A DNA stretch of 27,959 bases from PNC22 sp035654175 (GCA_035654175.1 DASRXL010000010.1:1-27959); one strand, 5' to 3'. Shown: positions 8,510-16,576, numbered from the stretch's first letter. Program-made: numbers and translations. The notes: generated from the letters alone by a model not told the origin.

Positions 8510-8674
8510 GCCGTTCGGGGGCTTGGGCCGGTCGGGCCGGCGTGCCCGCTGTCGCTCAAGCCGCGTCAGGCCTACGCCGATCTGCCTATATCGCGGGGCG
8601 GGCGGGGCGCTGGCCAGGTGTATCCCGGGCGTCCTGGCTGATCCGCCGGCGGGCGATCCGGGAGCAGCCGAGCG

Positions 8675-9889
8675 ATGACACCGCGCAACTCGCTGACTGC
8701 ATCGGAGCTCGCCGACCTGCACTGCGAGCTCGCGCGCCGGCTCGCCGAGGTCGGGCTTGCCTCCCAGCCGCCGATCGCCGCACGCATCCTCGACCTGACG
8801 AAGGACCCGACGACCGGCCTCAACGAATACGCCAAGGTGATCCGGCACGATCCGGCGTTATCGGGCCGCCTGATCCGGCTGGCGAACTCGGCTTTCTTCG
8901 CCCAGCGCAAGCCCGTGACCAACGTGGACCGCGCGTGCGTGCTCCTGGGGCTCGACCGCCTGCGCTCGGTCGCCCTCGGGTTCTACCTCTCGCGGGGCGC
9001 GGCGACCGAGGCCGACCAGCGCCTCTCGCGCGAGGTGTGGAGCCAGTCGCTGTACCGCGCCTGCCTCGCCGCGGAGATCGCCCGCTCCCAAGCGCCGACG
9101 CTCGTCTCCGAAGCCTTCGTAATCGGCCTCATGCTCGACGCGGGCATCCCGCTGACGCACGCGCTCCTCGGGGGTCCATTCAAGTCGGTCTACCGGCGCG
9201 GCCTGCCGCCAATGAAGATGCACCACGCCGAGCTCGCGGAGCTGCCGTACACCCACGTCGACGTCGTCGGCGTGCTCACGCGCCGGTGGAGATTCCCGGA
9301 CCTGCTCTCGAAGCCCATCGAGTGGCATCACACCCCACCGGGCGCGGGGGGGCGTCAGGATCCCGTGCACGCGCTCCACCGGATCGCGTACTACGTGGGC
9401 TCGATCGTCCTGTGCGCCGACGGCGCGCCGGCGCAACGGGCGCCGATGGCGGCGGCGGCCGAGGCGCACCTCGGCCTCGACGCCGGGCGGCTGGCGGCGA
9501 TGGTCGCGCAGGCGACCGGCGAGTACAGCGCGGTGGTGGAGCTCTTCTCCGAGGTGGCCGATGCGCTGGAGGCGAGCCGGCTCGCCTCGGCGGTCCACCA
9601 GCAGCTCGTCGACGTGCTCGACGAGCAGATGGCCAGCGAGATCGCCGACGCCACCAGGCCCCGGCCGCAGCAGTTCCGGCTGGGCGGGCTGACCATCACC
9701 CTCCGCCCGGATTCGGACGGCCTTGGCACGGCGTATACCTACGACTCGTCGGGCGAGCCGCTCTCGACATACCGGTTCATCTTCGCCAGTGAAACGGTGG
9801 AGAGCCTGCGCGAGGCGCTCGGGCTCGAATCCGACGCTCGCGACGACGCGGACGCGATCAGCGAATACCTCACGAAGCTGGCGGCGTGA
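8675..9889 (+). CDS. HDOD-domain signalling protein
   Basis: A 404-residue cytoplasmic protein. Residues 25-230 match the HDOD fold: SQPPIAARILDLTKDPTTGL, VIRHDPALSGRLIRLANSAF and the LGLDRLRSVALGF helix, with YTHVDVVGVLTRRWRFP and WHH later. HDOD domains are relatives of HD phosphohydrolases that usually lack the metal ligands and act in signal transduction, motility or cell-cycle control. The C-terminal 100 residues (about 300-404) are not recognised. The start ATG at 8675 has GGGAG 10 bases upstream. The 165-base spacer from pdxH contains TATATC (8585-8590) but no convincing -35. The 3' end overlaps the convergent DUF2891 gene by 20 bases. Confidence 0.82.
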   Translation: MTPRNSLTASELADLHCELARRLAEVGLASQPPIAARILDLTKDPTTGLNEYAKVIRHDPALSGRLIRLANSAFFAQRKPVTNVDRACVLLGLDRLRSVALGFYLSRGAATEADQRLSREVWSQSLYRACLAAEIARSQAPTLVSEAFVIGLMLDAGIPLTHALLGGPFKSVYRRGLPPMKMHHAELAELPYTHVDVVGVLTRRWRFPDLLSKPIEWHHTPPGAGGRQDPVHALHRIAYYVGSIVLCADGAPAQRAPMAAAAEAHLGLDAGRLAAMVAQATGEYSAVVELFSEVADALEASRLASAVHQQLVDVLDEQMASEIADATRPRPQQFRLGGLTITLRPDSDGLGTAYTYDSSGEPLSTYRFIFASETVESLREALGLESDARDDADAISEYLTKLAA

Positions 9890-10937
9890 TCCCCTCCGCC
9901 GCCGGCTCGCGGGTGAGGGCGTATGCCGCGAAGGTCGCGAGCCAGTGCGCTCGCGCGTAGTCGTCGGCGTCCACGCGCGCCAGCCCCGCGTGCAGGTGCG
10001 CATCGGCGGCGCGACGGATCGGCCCCGCGCGCGGATCGCCGGGCGCCAACGCGTCCGCGATGCCGTCGAGCATCCAGGCGCGGCTGAGGCTGAGGCCGTC
10101 AAGGTGGGCCAGCCGCCCGTCGAGCGGGTCCAGCGGGCGCACGGGCGCGAGCGGAAGCTCCCGCCCCGCGCTCCCGAGCTCGGGGAGGAACCCCCCGAGC
10201 CAAGCCGCGAACTCGCCCGGCGGGAGCACCCTGCGCATGAGATCCGCCTCCGCCAGCGAGGGCGAAAGAAAGTCTTCCCCGGAAGGCTCGAATGCCAGGG
10301 CCCAACCCCGATCGGCGCTGTAGAGCCGACGGGCCTCGCGGGCGAGCAGGTCCGCGGCCGCGTCCTCGCCGGCGAGGCGGGCCCAATCGAGCGCCAATGA
10401 CAGCGCGAATGCGCTCTGGCTGTGCACGCCCGTCCTGACCGGGTGCGTGAGGGCCGCGGCCCAGCCGGCGAGCCTCGCCGAGCACGCCGCGGCGAGCGGG
10501 CGCATCGCGAGGGCGCACGCCCGCGCTGCGTCGTCACGCCACATCCGCAGCTCCGCGTCCAGGCGGAGCGCCCAAGCCAGGCCGTACGGACGCTCGAACG
10601 TGCCCCGGCCCTCCGCATCGAGATAGGCGAGCTCGCCGAGGAGCTTCTCCTCGGTAAGGCTCTCGCGCAGCGCTCGGCGCGCATCCGCGCCCCAATCCCT
10701 CGCACCGCCCGTAACGCGCAGCAGGCGGACCAGGCACCAGTGCGCATGCACCGCGGAGTGCCAGTCGTAGCAGCCGAAAAAGGCCGGGTGCAGCGATCGC
10801 GGCGGGGCCGCGTCGGCGTCGGTGGTCATCGTGTGCGCGATCTGGTTGGGGTATTCCCGGCCGATGCAGGAGAGCACGATGCGGGCCAGCCGCTCGGCGA
10901 GCTCCGGAGTCATCGACGGCCTGGCGTTGTTCCTCAT
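9870..10937 (-). CDS. DUF2891 family protein
   Basis: A 355-residue cytoplasmic protein with the signature of DUF2891: REYPNQIAH near the N-terminus, HPAFFGCYDWHSAVHAHWCL (50-69), and later GTFERPYGLAW, RTGVHSQSAFAL and FEPSGEDFLSPSLAEADLM. The fold is alpha-helical and resembles an (alpha/alpha) barrel; conserved Asp, His and Glu residues suggest an enzyme, but no reaction is established to my knowledge. The stop of ispD ends 10 bases before this start, so the two genes are probably co-transcribed. An ATG at 10913, preceded by AGGAAC, is an alternative start that loses eight residues. The 3' end overlaps the HDOD gene by 20 bases on the opposite strand. Confidence 0.8.
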   Translation of the reverse strand: MRNNARPSMTPELAERLARIVLSCIGREYPNQIAHTMTTDADAAPPRSLHPAFFGCYDWHSAVHAHWCLVRLLRVTGGARDWGADARRALRESLTEEKLLGELAYLDAEGRGTFERPYGLAWALRLDAELRMWRDDAARACALAMRPLAAACSARLAGWAAALTHPVRTGVHSQSAFALSLALDWARLAGEDAAADLLAREARRLYSADRGWALAFEPSGEDFLSPSLAEADLMRRVLPPGEFAAWLGGFLPELGSAGRELPLAPVRPLDPLDGRLAHLDGLSLSRAWMLDGIADALAPGDPRAGPIRRAADAHLHAGLARVDADDYARAHWLATFAAYALTREPAAEGITPPAS

Positions 10938-10947
10938 CGGCGCCAGG

Positions 10948-11763
10948 TTAGAACCGCTTGTGCGTGGCCCGCTCGGTCGGGCCCTTCAGGCCCAGGAGCG
11001 CGCGGGCGACCTTGAGGTCGAGCGGACGTGTGATCTTGATGTTGGCCGCGTCGCCCTCCACCACCACGACGCGCTCGCCCAGCCGCTCCACTAGCCCCGC
11101 GTCGTCAGTGCTCGTGAGATCGCTCTGCGCGTATGCCCGCCGGATCAGGTCGGCCGCGAACACCTGCGGTGTCTGCACGGCCACGACGCGGGCGCGGTCC
11201 AGCGTCTGCTCCACCGACCGCAGGCCGGGGCCTTTCTTGGGCGCGCCAAGGATCGCGGCCAGCGGGTCGGCGCCCTCGTCGGGCACCGGCTCCTCCGCGA
11301 CGCACTTGATCGTGTCCGTCACGTCGAGCGCGGGCACGACCGCCCGGAATCGCTCCGCCGCATCGAACACTCGGTCAAGAAGCTCGGTGCCGACGCACGG
11401 GCGTGCGGCGTCGTGGATCGCCACGTGCGTCGCGCTCCCCGGGATCGCCTCCAGCGCCGCGCGCACGGTCTGCCACCGGTGCGTCTCGCCCCCGCGCACG
11501 AGCTGCACCCCCAGGATCGAGAGCTTGTCCCCGTGGCGCATCTTGAACTCGGCGAACTCCTGCTCGCCGTGTGGCCCCGCCACGACGATCGGCGACAGGG
11601 TCCGGCCCGGGGCGTCGTAGTTCGTGAAGGCCTCGATCGTGCGGTGCAGCACGGGCCGTCCGCCGAGGTCCTCGTCAAGCTTGCTGCGCGGCCCTTCTGC
11701 GCCCGCGGCTTCGACGTATCTCCGGCCGGCGCCGGCGGCAGGGATCAGGACGGCGATCTGCAT
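10948..11763 (-). CDS. ispD: 2-C-methyl-D-erythritol 4-phosphate cytidylyltransferase
   Basis: A 271-residue enzyme that transfers CMP from CTP to methylerythritol phosphate, the third step of the MEP isoprenoid pathway. Diagnostic motifs are present: the nucleotide loop PAAGAGRRY (8-16) with Lys28, GGETHRWQTVRAAL (91-104), HDAARP (117-122), TDTIK (149-153), QTPQVF (197-202), TDDAGLVE (219-226) and EGDAANIKITRPLDL. The usual length is about 230; the extra residues lie in a loop at about 17-27 and in a charged insertion at about 154-185 between TDTIK and the conserved Arg region. The start is the only one giving the beta strand IAVLIPAAGAG; no good SD is visible. It heads a two-gene unit with the DUF2891 gene. 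Confidence 0.93.
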   Translation of the reverse strand: MQIAVLIPAAGAGRRYVEAAGAEGPRSKLDEDLGGRPVLHRTIEAFTNYDAPGRTLSPIVVAGPHGEQEFAEFKMRHGDKLSILGVQLVRGGETHRWQTVRAALEAIPGSATHVAIHDAARPCVGTELLDRVFDAAERFRAVVPALDVTDTIKCVAEEPVPDEGADPLAAILGAPKKGPGLRSVEQTLDRARVVAVQTPQVFAADLIRRAYAQSDLTSTDDAGLVERLGERVVVVEGDAANIKITRPLDLKVARALLGLKGPTERATHKRF

Positions 11764-11932
11764 GCTCTACAGGCTACGAGGTATTCGCCGGCCTAGGCGC
11801 CCGGAGCCGGCGGCAGGCGTTCGCCCGTCGATCCGTACGCCTGAGACGAACCGGCGGTCCGATAACCCAATCATGATCCTAACCCAACGTTCGACAAGAA
11901 AATGCGAGAACATACTCCCCACCCTCAGTCGT

Positions 11933-11941
11933 TGGTAGTAT
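11933..11941 (+). promoter_or_regulatory. Candidate extended -10 promoter of the PEP-CTERM gene at 12018
   Basis: The 254-base divergent region between ispD and the next gene is locally AT-rich. TGGTAGTAT fits an extended -10 element (TG, one base, TAGTAT at 11936-11941). There is no good -35 at the matching distance; TTCGAC (11890-11895) lies too far upstream. Predicted leader about 70 bases. Confidence 0.3.
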
Positions 11942-12017
11942 CCTCCCCCTGTCCAAGGCGGCGGCCCGCACCCAGGTGGGCGGGGGGTGCCGTCCAGCAA
12001 ACCTAGAGGAGAGAGAC

Positions 12018-12644
12018 ATGCGCAGAGAGTTCATCGTTGGTGCCGTCGTTCTCGCCGCGGGCGCTACCGCCGCCCTGGCGGACACGCTGTACGAGAAGTC
12101 CCCCGATCTGGGCGATTTCTGGTTCCCGCTCGATCCCGACAGCGGCTCCTTTGTCTACGCGAACAGCTTCGTCGCTCCCGCGGGCGACACCACCATCTCC
12201 GACCTGGGGATGTGGCTGAACGCGCAGGGCACCGGCGGCTCGAGCATCCGCTTCGAGGTCTGGGGCGACACCGGCGGCAGCGGCCCCGACGCGGGCAACG
12301 TGATCTCGTCGACCGGCTCGCTCGCGGCCTTCGCCAACAGCGGCCTCACCTACTACGAGGCCTCCGCCTCCTCCGGCAACCTGGTCCCCGGCAACACCTA
12401 CTGGTTCGCCGCGACCGTGGTCGGCGAGAGCGGCCCCGGCTTCTACAACGTCGGCGGCCACACCCAGAACAGCCAGCACAGCGACAACGGCACGTTCTGG
12501 TTCTCCAACGATCCCAGCGGCTCCTTCTTCGACGGGCAGAACTTCACCCCCGAGATGGCGTTCACCGTCCGTCTCGTGCCGGCGCCCGCCTCCATGGCCC
12601 TCCTCGGCCTTGGCGGTCTCGTGGCTGCCCGCCGCCGCCGCTGA
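12018..12644 (+). CDS. Secreted PEP-CTERM-like protein (beta-rich, anchor type)
   Basis: A 208-residue exported protein. Signal peptide residues 1-21 (VGAVVLAAGATAALA, then DTL). The body is rich in Gly, Ser, Asn and aromatic residues with beta-strand periodicity (GDFWFPLDPDSGSFVYANSF, SSIRFEVWGD), resembling choice-of-anchor exported proteins. The tail, VPAPASMALLGLGGLVAARRRR in two parts (VPAPASMALLGL and GGLVAARRRR), is a PEP-CTERM-type sorting signal: motif, membrane helix, basic end. Such tails are processed by exosortases. The function of the body is unknown. The ATG at 12018 follows a good SD (AGAGGAGAGAGAC), which rules out the in-frame upstream ATG at 11976. A strong terminator follows. 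Confidence 0.82.
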   Translation: MRREFIVGAVVLAAGATAALADTLYEKSPDLGDFWFPLDPDSGSFVYANSFVAPAGDTTISDLGMWLNAQGTGGSSIRFEVWGDTGGSGPDAGNVISSTGSLAAFANSGLTYYEASASSGNLVPGNTYWFAATVVGESGPGFYNVGGHTQNSQHSDNGTFWFSNDPSGSFFDGQNFTPEMAFTVRLVPAPASMALLGLGGLVAARRRR

Positions 12645-12666
12645 TCCGTCGTCCACTTGCTCTCTT

Positions 12667-12701
12667 GAGGACACCGGCCCCTGGCCGGTGTCTTCTTTTT
12701 T
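12667..12701 (+). terminator. Rho-independent terminator of the plus-strand PEP-CTERM gene
   Basis: GACACCGGCC (12670-12679), loop CCT, GGCCGGTGTC (12683-12692) form a 10-bp perfect stem, extendable by three pairs with one G-T wobble, followed directly by TTCTTTTTT. It begins 23 bases after the stop codon at 12644. Confidence 0.9.
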
Positions 12702-12726
12702 GCGGGCTCGCGCCCTGCCCTCGCTC

Positions 12727-12760
12727 AAAGACAACGCCCGCGGGAGGGTGCCCGCGGGCG
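12727..12760 (-). terminator. Rho-independent terminator of the minus-strand PEP-CTERM gene
   Basis: CGCCCGCGGG (12735-12744) and CCCGCGGGCG (12751-12760) form a perfect 10-bp stem with a 6-base loop. On the minus strand the stem is followed by TTGTCTTT. It starts 30 bases after the stop of the gene that ends at 12791. Confidence 0.7.
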
Positions 12761-12790
12761 CGACGTGAGAATCTCGGTTGTCCCGGCCGC

Positions 12791-13489
12791 TCAGCGGCGC
12801 CGGCGTCCCCCCGCGAGCGCGCCGAGGGCCAGCAGCCCTGCGGAGGCGGGCGCGGGAATCGTGGTGATCGCCGGGTTGTCTACCCCGACATCCCAGTTCG
12901 CGAAGAACGCAAAGAACGTGGGATTGATCCACCAGAACTCGACCTGCTTCACGTTCGTGATCACGTCGCTCCACGTCACGCCGGGGCGGAAGTTCTCCCC
13001 GTCGCCGACCCAGCCCCCCTTCCACCCCGCGGGCAGGTCGCCGGAGTCGCTGGGCACGTCGAATGCGAAGCTCTTCCAGCCCTGCCCGGGCTGCGGCACC
13101 TCGTCGCCGACGTAGTAAGCGTAATCGTCGTCGTCCACCTCAGGGGTGTCCTTCGTATCGCGCAGGAGCAGCGAGAACTCGAAGCCCTCCGGCGGGCCGA
13201 AATCGCGGTGGTACGTGATCGCGTCCACCGAGATCTGCGTCACGCCCATCGCGCGGTAGTCCCCGATGAAGGGCCCCTGGTCGCCGCTCAGGATCGGCGC
13301 GAAGGTGTCGAAGGCCGGCTGCCGGAGGTACCAGCCGGGATTGCCGCCCGAATCCTCGATGCTGTCGAAGCCATGGATGAAGCCCCAGTTGCCGGCGTTC
13401 GTCCCGTTGTCGAAGGTGTCGGTGTAGGTGTCCGCCGTCGCCGCGCTCGCGGCTGCCGCCATCACGGCCAATGTGCACACGCGTCGCAT
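12791..13489 (-). CDS. Secreted PEP-CTERM-like protein
   Basis: A 232-residue exported protein with a signal peptide (1-19, ending TADTYTD). The body looks like a beta-sandwich of the kind seen in extracellular binding domains: DTFDNGTNAGNWGF at the start, an acidic EVDDDDYAYYVGDE segment mid-way (possible calcium contact), and VKQVEFWWINPTFFAFFANW toward the end. The tail has IPAPASAGLLALGALAGG followed by RRRR, a PEP-CTERM-type anchor. The ATG at 13489 has a consensus SD (AGGAGG, 6 bases upstream). Convergent with the other PEP-CTERM gene; each has its own hairpin terminator. The ligand is unknown. Confidence 0.8.
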   Translation of the reverse strand: MRRVCTLAVMAAAASAATADTYTDTFDNGTNAGNWGFIHGFDSIEDSGGNPGWYLRQPAFDTFAPILSGDQGPFIGDYRAMGVTQISVDAITYHRDFGPPEGFEFSLLLRDTKDTPEVDDDDYAYYVGDEVPQPGQGWKSFAFDVPSDSGDLPAGWKGGWVGDGENFRPGVTWSDVITNVKQVEFWWINPTFFAFFANWDVGVDNPAITTIPAPASAGLLALGALAGGRRRR

Positions 13490-13606
13490 CTATCGCCTCC
13501 TGTTTGGGTCTCTCGGCCCCCGCGCCGTGCGGCTGCGGGGACGCTGCTCCACTCCGGGCCAGCCCCGGAAGGTCCGTTGTACCTCCTTCCGCAGTTCCAA
13601 TCCAGA

Positions 13607-13637
13607 AGTTTCACAGAAACTACAGAGAAATGTTCTC
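13607..13637. promoter_or_regulatory. Two adjacent inverted repeats, operator-like
   Basis: AGTTTC-ACA-GAAACT (13607-13621) and GAGAA-ATG-TTCTC (13625-13637) are both perfect palindromes with 3-base spacers, centred 17 bases apart in an AT-rich patch of a GC-rich genome. They lie in the 190-base divergent region, 43-73 bases upstream of the HTH-like gene. Spacing suits dimeric repressor binding; the regulator is unknown. Confidence 0.4.
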
Positions 13638-13679
13638 CGCCGCGCTGCACTCCGGGCCTCAACGGCTATTCTGCTCGCG

Positions 13680-14939
13680 ATGGTCGATCCGGACTCGTTC
13701 ACCCCAGCCCTCCCCGCAAGGCAGCCGCCCGGCTCGGGCGATGGTTTAGAGGTCCGGATCGTCCGCACCGGCGAATCCCTGCTCGAGAGCCTCGGCCGGG
13801 CGATCGATGGGATGCCCGACCCGCCCAGGGGCCCCCAAGCCCTCGCCCGTCGGCTCGGCATCGATAAGGTGCTCGCCAGCCGCGTGCTCGCCGCCCTCCG
13901 GAGCGCCGACCCGCTGTTCGTCGTGCACCGCTCGCCCGGGCCGGAGCCCCTCCGACGCACGCTGGACGCGCTGGCCCGGGAAGGGGTGGACGGCGAGCTC
14001 GTCGCGGGAGCGCGCGCCGCGGTGGATCAGTTTGAGCAGCTCATCCGGGACGAGGTGGGGGACAGGTCGGCCCTCGACGCGATCGTTGCGGCGTGGCTGC
14101 CCGAGGCCCGGCGGGAGTTCGAGCTGCGCCGCAAGCAGGCGGCCCACAAGGCGATGAGCCACCTGCGCGGAGCTCTGGCGCGCGCCATCATGGCCACGGT
14201 CATTCTCGCCCCGAGCGAGAGCGACCCGGACCGGCTGGACGTGGTGTGGCTCAACGGGCTCTTCGGCATCGCCCGGCTCCGCCCGCGCGCGGGGGTGAAG
14301 ATCGTCACGCGGCGCTTCGCGCCGGAGGTCAGCCAGCAGCGCCGGCCGCTGAACCTGTCCGGAGAGCCCATCGAGGAGATGCACCAGGCAACGCTGGAGG
14401 AGTTCTCGTCGCGCCCGACGCCCTCGTTCGACGTGGTGCGAGCGGGCGACGCGATCCATTACTCGCTGGCGGGGGCCCGGTATGGCCCCCGCTCCGCCGT
14501 CGACCTCGTGATGGCGGAGGTGAACCGCGCCGAGATGCGCCGCGCCGTCCCTTCGGGTTCCGGGCGCAAGGGCTACGTCTTCGCGGAGATCTCGACTCCC
14601 GCGGAATCGCTGCAGCTCGACGCGATCCTGCACCGCGACGTGTATCCCGGATCGTCGCCGTCGATCCGCGTGTACGACACCTCGTTCGAGGGCGTCGCGG
14701 ACGCGAACAACCCCGCGCGCGACATCGACGTGCTCGACATGCTGGAGAGCGTCGAGACGCTCGGCGGGGGCGTCGGCATGCTGCGCTCCCCGGATGTGCC
14801 GCGCTATCCGGACCTGCTGCGCCACGTGTACAGCCGCCTCGGCTGGCGCGACAGCGAGTTCCGCGCGTTCCGCTGCCGGGTGGAGTACCCGGTGTACGGC
14901 TCCCAGGTCGCGATGCTGTTCGATCCGCCCACGGATTGA
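13680..14939 (+). CDS. Unrecognised protein with N-terminal HTH-like segment
   Basis: A 419-residue soluble protein without signal peptide or membrane segment. Residues 52-73 (PQALARRLGIDKVLASRVLA and on) read as a helix-turn-helix of winged-helix type. The rest, about 90-419, is a mixed alpha/beta region I cannot assign; recognisable stretches are RRKQAAHKAMSHLRGA, APEVSQQRRPLNLSG, HYSLAGARYGPRSAVDLVM and FRCRVEYPVYGSQVAMLFDP. A transcriptional regulator with an effector domain is the simplest reading. The ATG at 13680 has no SD; TATTCT at 13667-13672 ends 7 bases before it, so transcription may start at the ATG itself (leaderless). An HD-GYP/PilZ gene follows 153 bases downstream on the same strand. 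Confidence 0.7.
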   Translation: MVDPDSFTPALPARQPPGSGDGLEVRIVRTGESLLESLGRAIDGMPDPPRGPQALARRLGIDKVLASRVLAALRSADPLFVVHRSPGPEPLRRTLDALAREGVDGELVAGARAAVDQFEQLIRDEVGDRSALDAIVAAWLPEARREFELRRKQAAHKAMSHLRGALARAIMATVILAPSESDPDRLDVVWLNGLFGIARLRPRAGVKIVTRRFAPEVSQQRRPLNLSGEPIEEMHQATLEEFSSRPTPSFDVVRAGDAIHYSLAGARYGPRSAVDLVMAEVNRAEMRRAVPSGSGRKGYVFAEISTPAESLQLDAILHRDVYPGSSPSIRVYDTSFEGVADANNPARDIDVLDMLESVETLGGGVGMLRSPDVPRYPDLLRHVYSRLGWRDSEFRAFRCRVEYPVYGSQVAMLFDPPTD

Positions 14940-15092
14940 GCGAGCGCTTATCGGGCGCGGCGCGTCCCCCCCGGGGAGAGTCTGCGGCCTGCTCCCACGA
15001 CGGACGACGCCGCGCGAGAGCGTCGGAGAGTTCGCCTGAAGCTTGCCCCTCGGGGGATCGAAAGAAGCGCCGGAGCAGCCGGGGGACGCCGC

Positions 15093-16547
15093 ATGGACAG
15101 GGCCGCCGCAGTGCCAGCCGAACCGCTCGCCGGCCCGTCCACGCGCCTGGTGCCGATCCCCATCGACTCGCTGGATTTCCAGGCCCACAACCTGGACTTG
15201 TTCATCTACTACCGGGGACACCGGCAGCCCTCGCTCTATCGGGGCGCGGGGGCCGAGTTCACCCGCGACGACCTGGACAGCCTGACGGCGCAGGGCGTCG
15301 AGTTCCTCCACATCCCCGCGCTGCAGCACGCCGAGTATCGCCTCGCGCTGGCGGGGCGGCTGGACCGGATGTTCAGCGATCCGGAGGCGTGCCGGCGCGA
15401 GCGGGCGCGGATCGTTCGCGCGGCGTGCACGCGCATGATCGACGAGGTGCTGCTCCTGCCGGACCAGCCCGAGCCGATCGCGGCAATCTCGGCGCTCGCC
15501 AGGCAATTCGGCGCGTGGTGCGAGAGCGACCCGGGCACATTCTCCTACATGCTCGAGATGGCCGACCACGATCTCTGCACGACCACGCACATGGTGAACG
15601 TCGGGGTCGGCTGCGGGCTCCTGGGGGCGAGGCTCCGGCCGGGCGACGGCGCGTTCGCGACGACGCTGTATCAGGGCGGCCTGCTGCACGACATCGGCAA
15701 GCGCGACGTGCCGCAGGCCGTGCTCAACAAGGAGGGCGACCTCAGCCCCGCCGAGTGGGACCTCCTGCGTCGGCACCCCGAGCTCGGCTACGACGAGCTC
15801 GCGCGGAATGCGCAGCTTCCCGGCGCCGTGCTCGAGATGGCGAGGGACCATCATGAGCGCCCGGACGGCGGCGGGTACCCGCGCGGGAGGACCGGGCCCG
15901 AGCTCTCCCTGCCGACGCGCATCTGCACGGTCGTGGATGTCTTCGACGCGCTCACCGCGGCCCGACCGTACCGCGCCGCGATGCCGCCCCGCGACGCGCT
16001 CCGCATCATGGAGCGCGAGGTCGGCCCGCACTTCGACGAGAGTGTCTTCGCCGCCTGGCGAGAGCTCGTCGAGGAGCTGCTCCGCGCCGATCCCTCCCGG
16101 ACCCAACCGATGCCTCCCGCGGAGCGCGCCGGGACGCCGCCCGGCGACCGGGCGCAGGCGCGGCGGGGCTCCCCCGAGCGCGGCCCCGACGCGCCCGCCG
16201 ATCCCCCGCCCGCCGCGGCGCCCGCGTCACGCCGGGAGCGGCGCGGGTTCGGCCGGTACACCTTCGCGCTGCCGATCCAGGCGGAGTTCGTGCGCCAGCT
16301 CAAGAGCTACCCGGTCGGGCTCGCGGAACGGTTCACCGTGCGGGCGATCGACATCAGCCGGTCCGGCATGCAGATCGAGACGCCCTGGCCTCTGGCGATC
16401 AATGACCTGCTCGTCGTGCACCTGCGCACGCGCCGCGGGCAGGCGAGCTGGAGGGCCCGGGTCGTGCGGGTGAGGGCGTGCCGCCGGCGCTGGCGCGCCG
16501 GGCTCCAGCTGCTTTGCAGCACGGGCGCTGCAGCGCCCGCGGCGTGA
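15093..16547 (+). CDS. HD-GYP cyclic-di-GMP phosphodiesterase with C-terminal PilZ domain
   Basis: A 484-residue cytoplasmic protein. An N-terminal region (19-90) resembles the DUF3391 segment often preceding HD-GYP. The HD-GYP domain spans about 160-330: His166 in THMVNVGV, LLHDIGKRDVP with the HD pair at 199-200, RHPELGYD, HHERPDGGGYP (253-263) containing the GYP motif, and RICTVVDVFDALTAARPYR. All metal ligands appear intact, so it should hydrolyse cyclic-di-GMP. A Pro/Ala-rich linker (335-378) leads to a PilZ domain (about 379-475) with the cyclic-di-GMP-binding RRERR (380-384) and DISRSG (420-425). It can thus both bind and degrade the messenger. The start follows GGGGGA. It is convergent with the dockerin-like gene at 16572, 24 bases away. 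Confidence 0.9.
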   Translation: MDRAAAVPAEPLAGPSTRLVPIPIDSLDFQAHNLDLFIYYRGHRQPSLYRGAGAEFTRDDLDSLTAQGVEFLHIPALQHAEYRLALAGRLDRMFSDPEACRRERARIVRAACTRMIDEVLLLPDQPEPIAAISALARQFGAWCESDPGTFSYMLEMADHDLCTTTHMVNVGVGCGLLGARLRPGDGAFATTLYQGGLLHDIGKRDVPQAVLNKEGDLSPAEWDLLRRHPELGYDELARNAQLPGAVLEMARDHHERPDGGGYPRGRTGPELSLPTRICTVVDVFDALTAARPYRAAMPPRDALRIMEREVGPHFDESVFAAWRELVEELLRADPSRTQPMPPAERAGTPPGDRAQARRGSPERGPDAPADPPPAAAPASRRERRGFGRYTFALPIQAEFVRQLKSYPVGLAERFTVRAIDISRSGMQIETPWPLAINDLLVVHLRTRRGQASWRARVVRVRACRRRWRAGLQLLCSTGAAAPAA

Positions 16548-16576
16548 ATCCGCCGGCTTCTTCCCCCGGCGTCACG
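16543..16576. terminator. Hairpin spanning the two stop codons of convergent genes
   Basis: CGTGA (16543-16547) pairs with TCACG (16572-16576), and inside it CGCCGG (16551-16556) pairs with CCGGCG (16566-16571). The outer arm contains the TGA of the HD-GYP gene and the reverse complement of the TGA of the dockerin-like gene. The loop includes CTTCTTCC. A bidirectional terminator is possible, though there is no long T tract. Confidence 0.35.

Noticed and set aside
13550..13660. Direct repeat CACTCCGGGCC in the divergent spacer
   Set aside because: Eleven bases, two copies about 100 bases apart; too short and GC-rich to claim as a binding site.
14940..15092. Possible cyclic-di-GMP riboswitch or other RNA element before the HD-GYP gene
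   Set aside because: No conserved riboswitch core could be recognised in the 153 bases; only short GC stems are present.
16523..16538. Perfect palindrome GGGCGCTGCAGCGCCC
   Set aside because: It lies inside the coding end of the HD-GYP/PilZ gene and encodes Gly, Ala and Ala; high GC makes such palindromes likely by chance.
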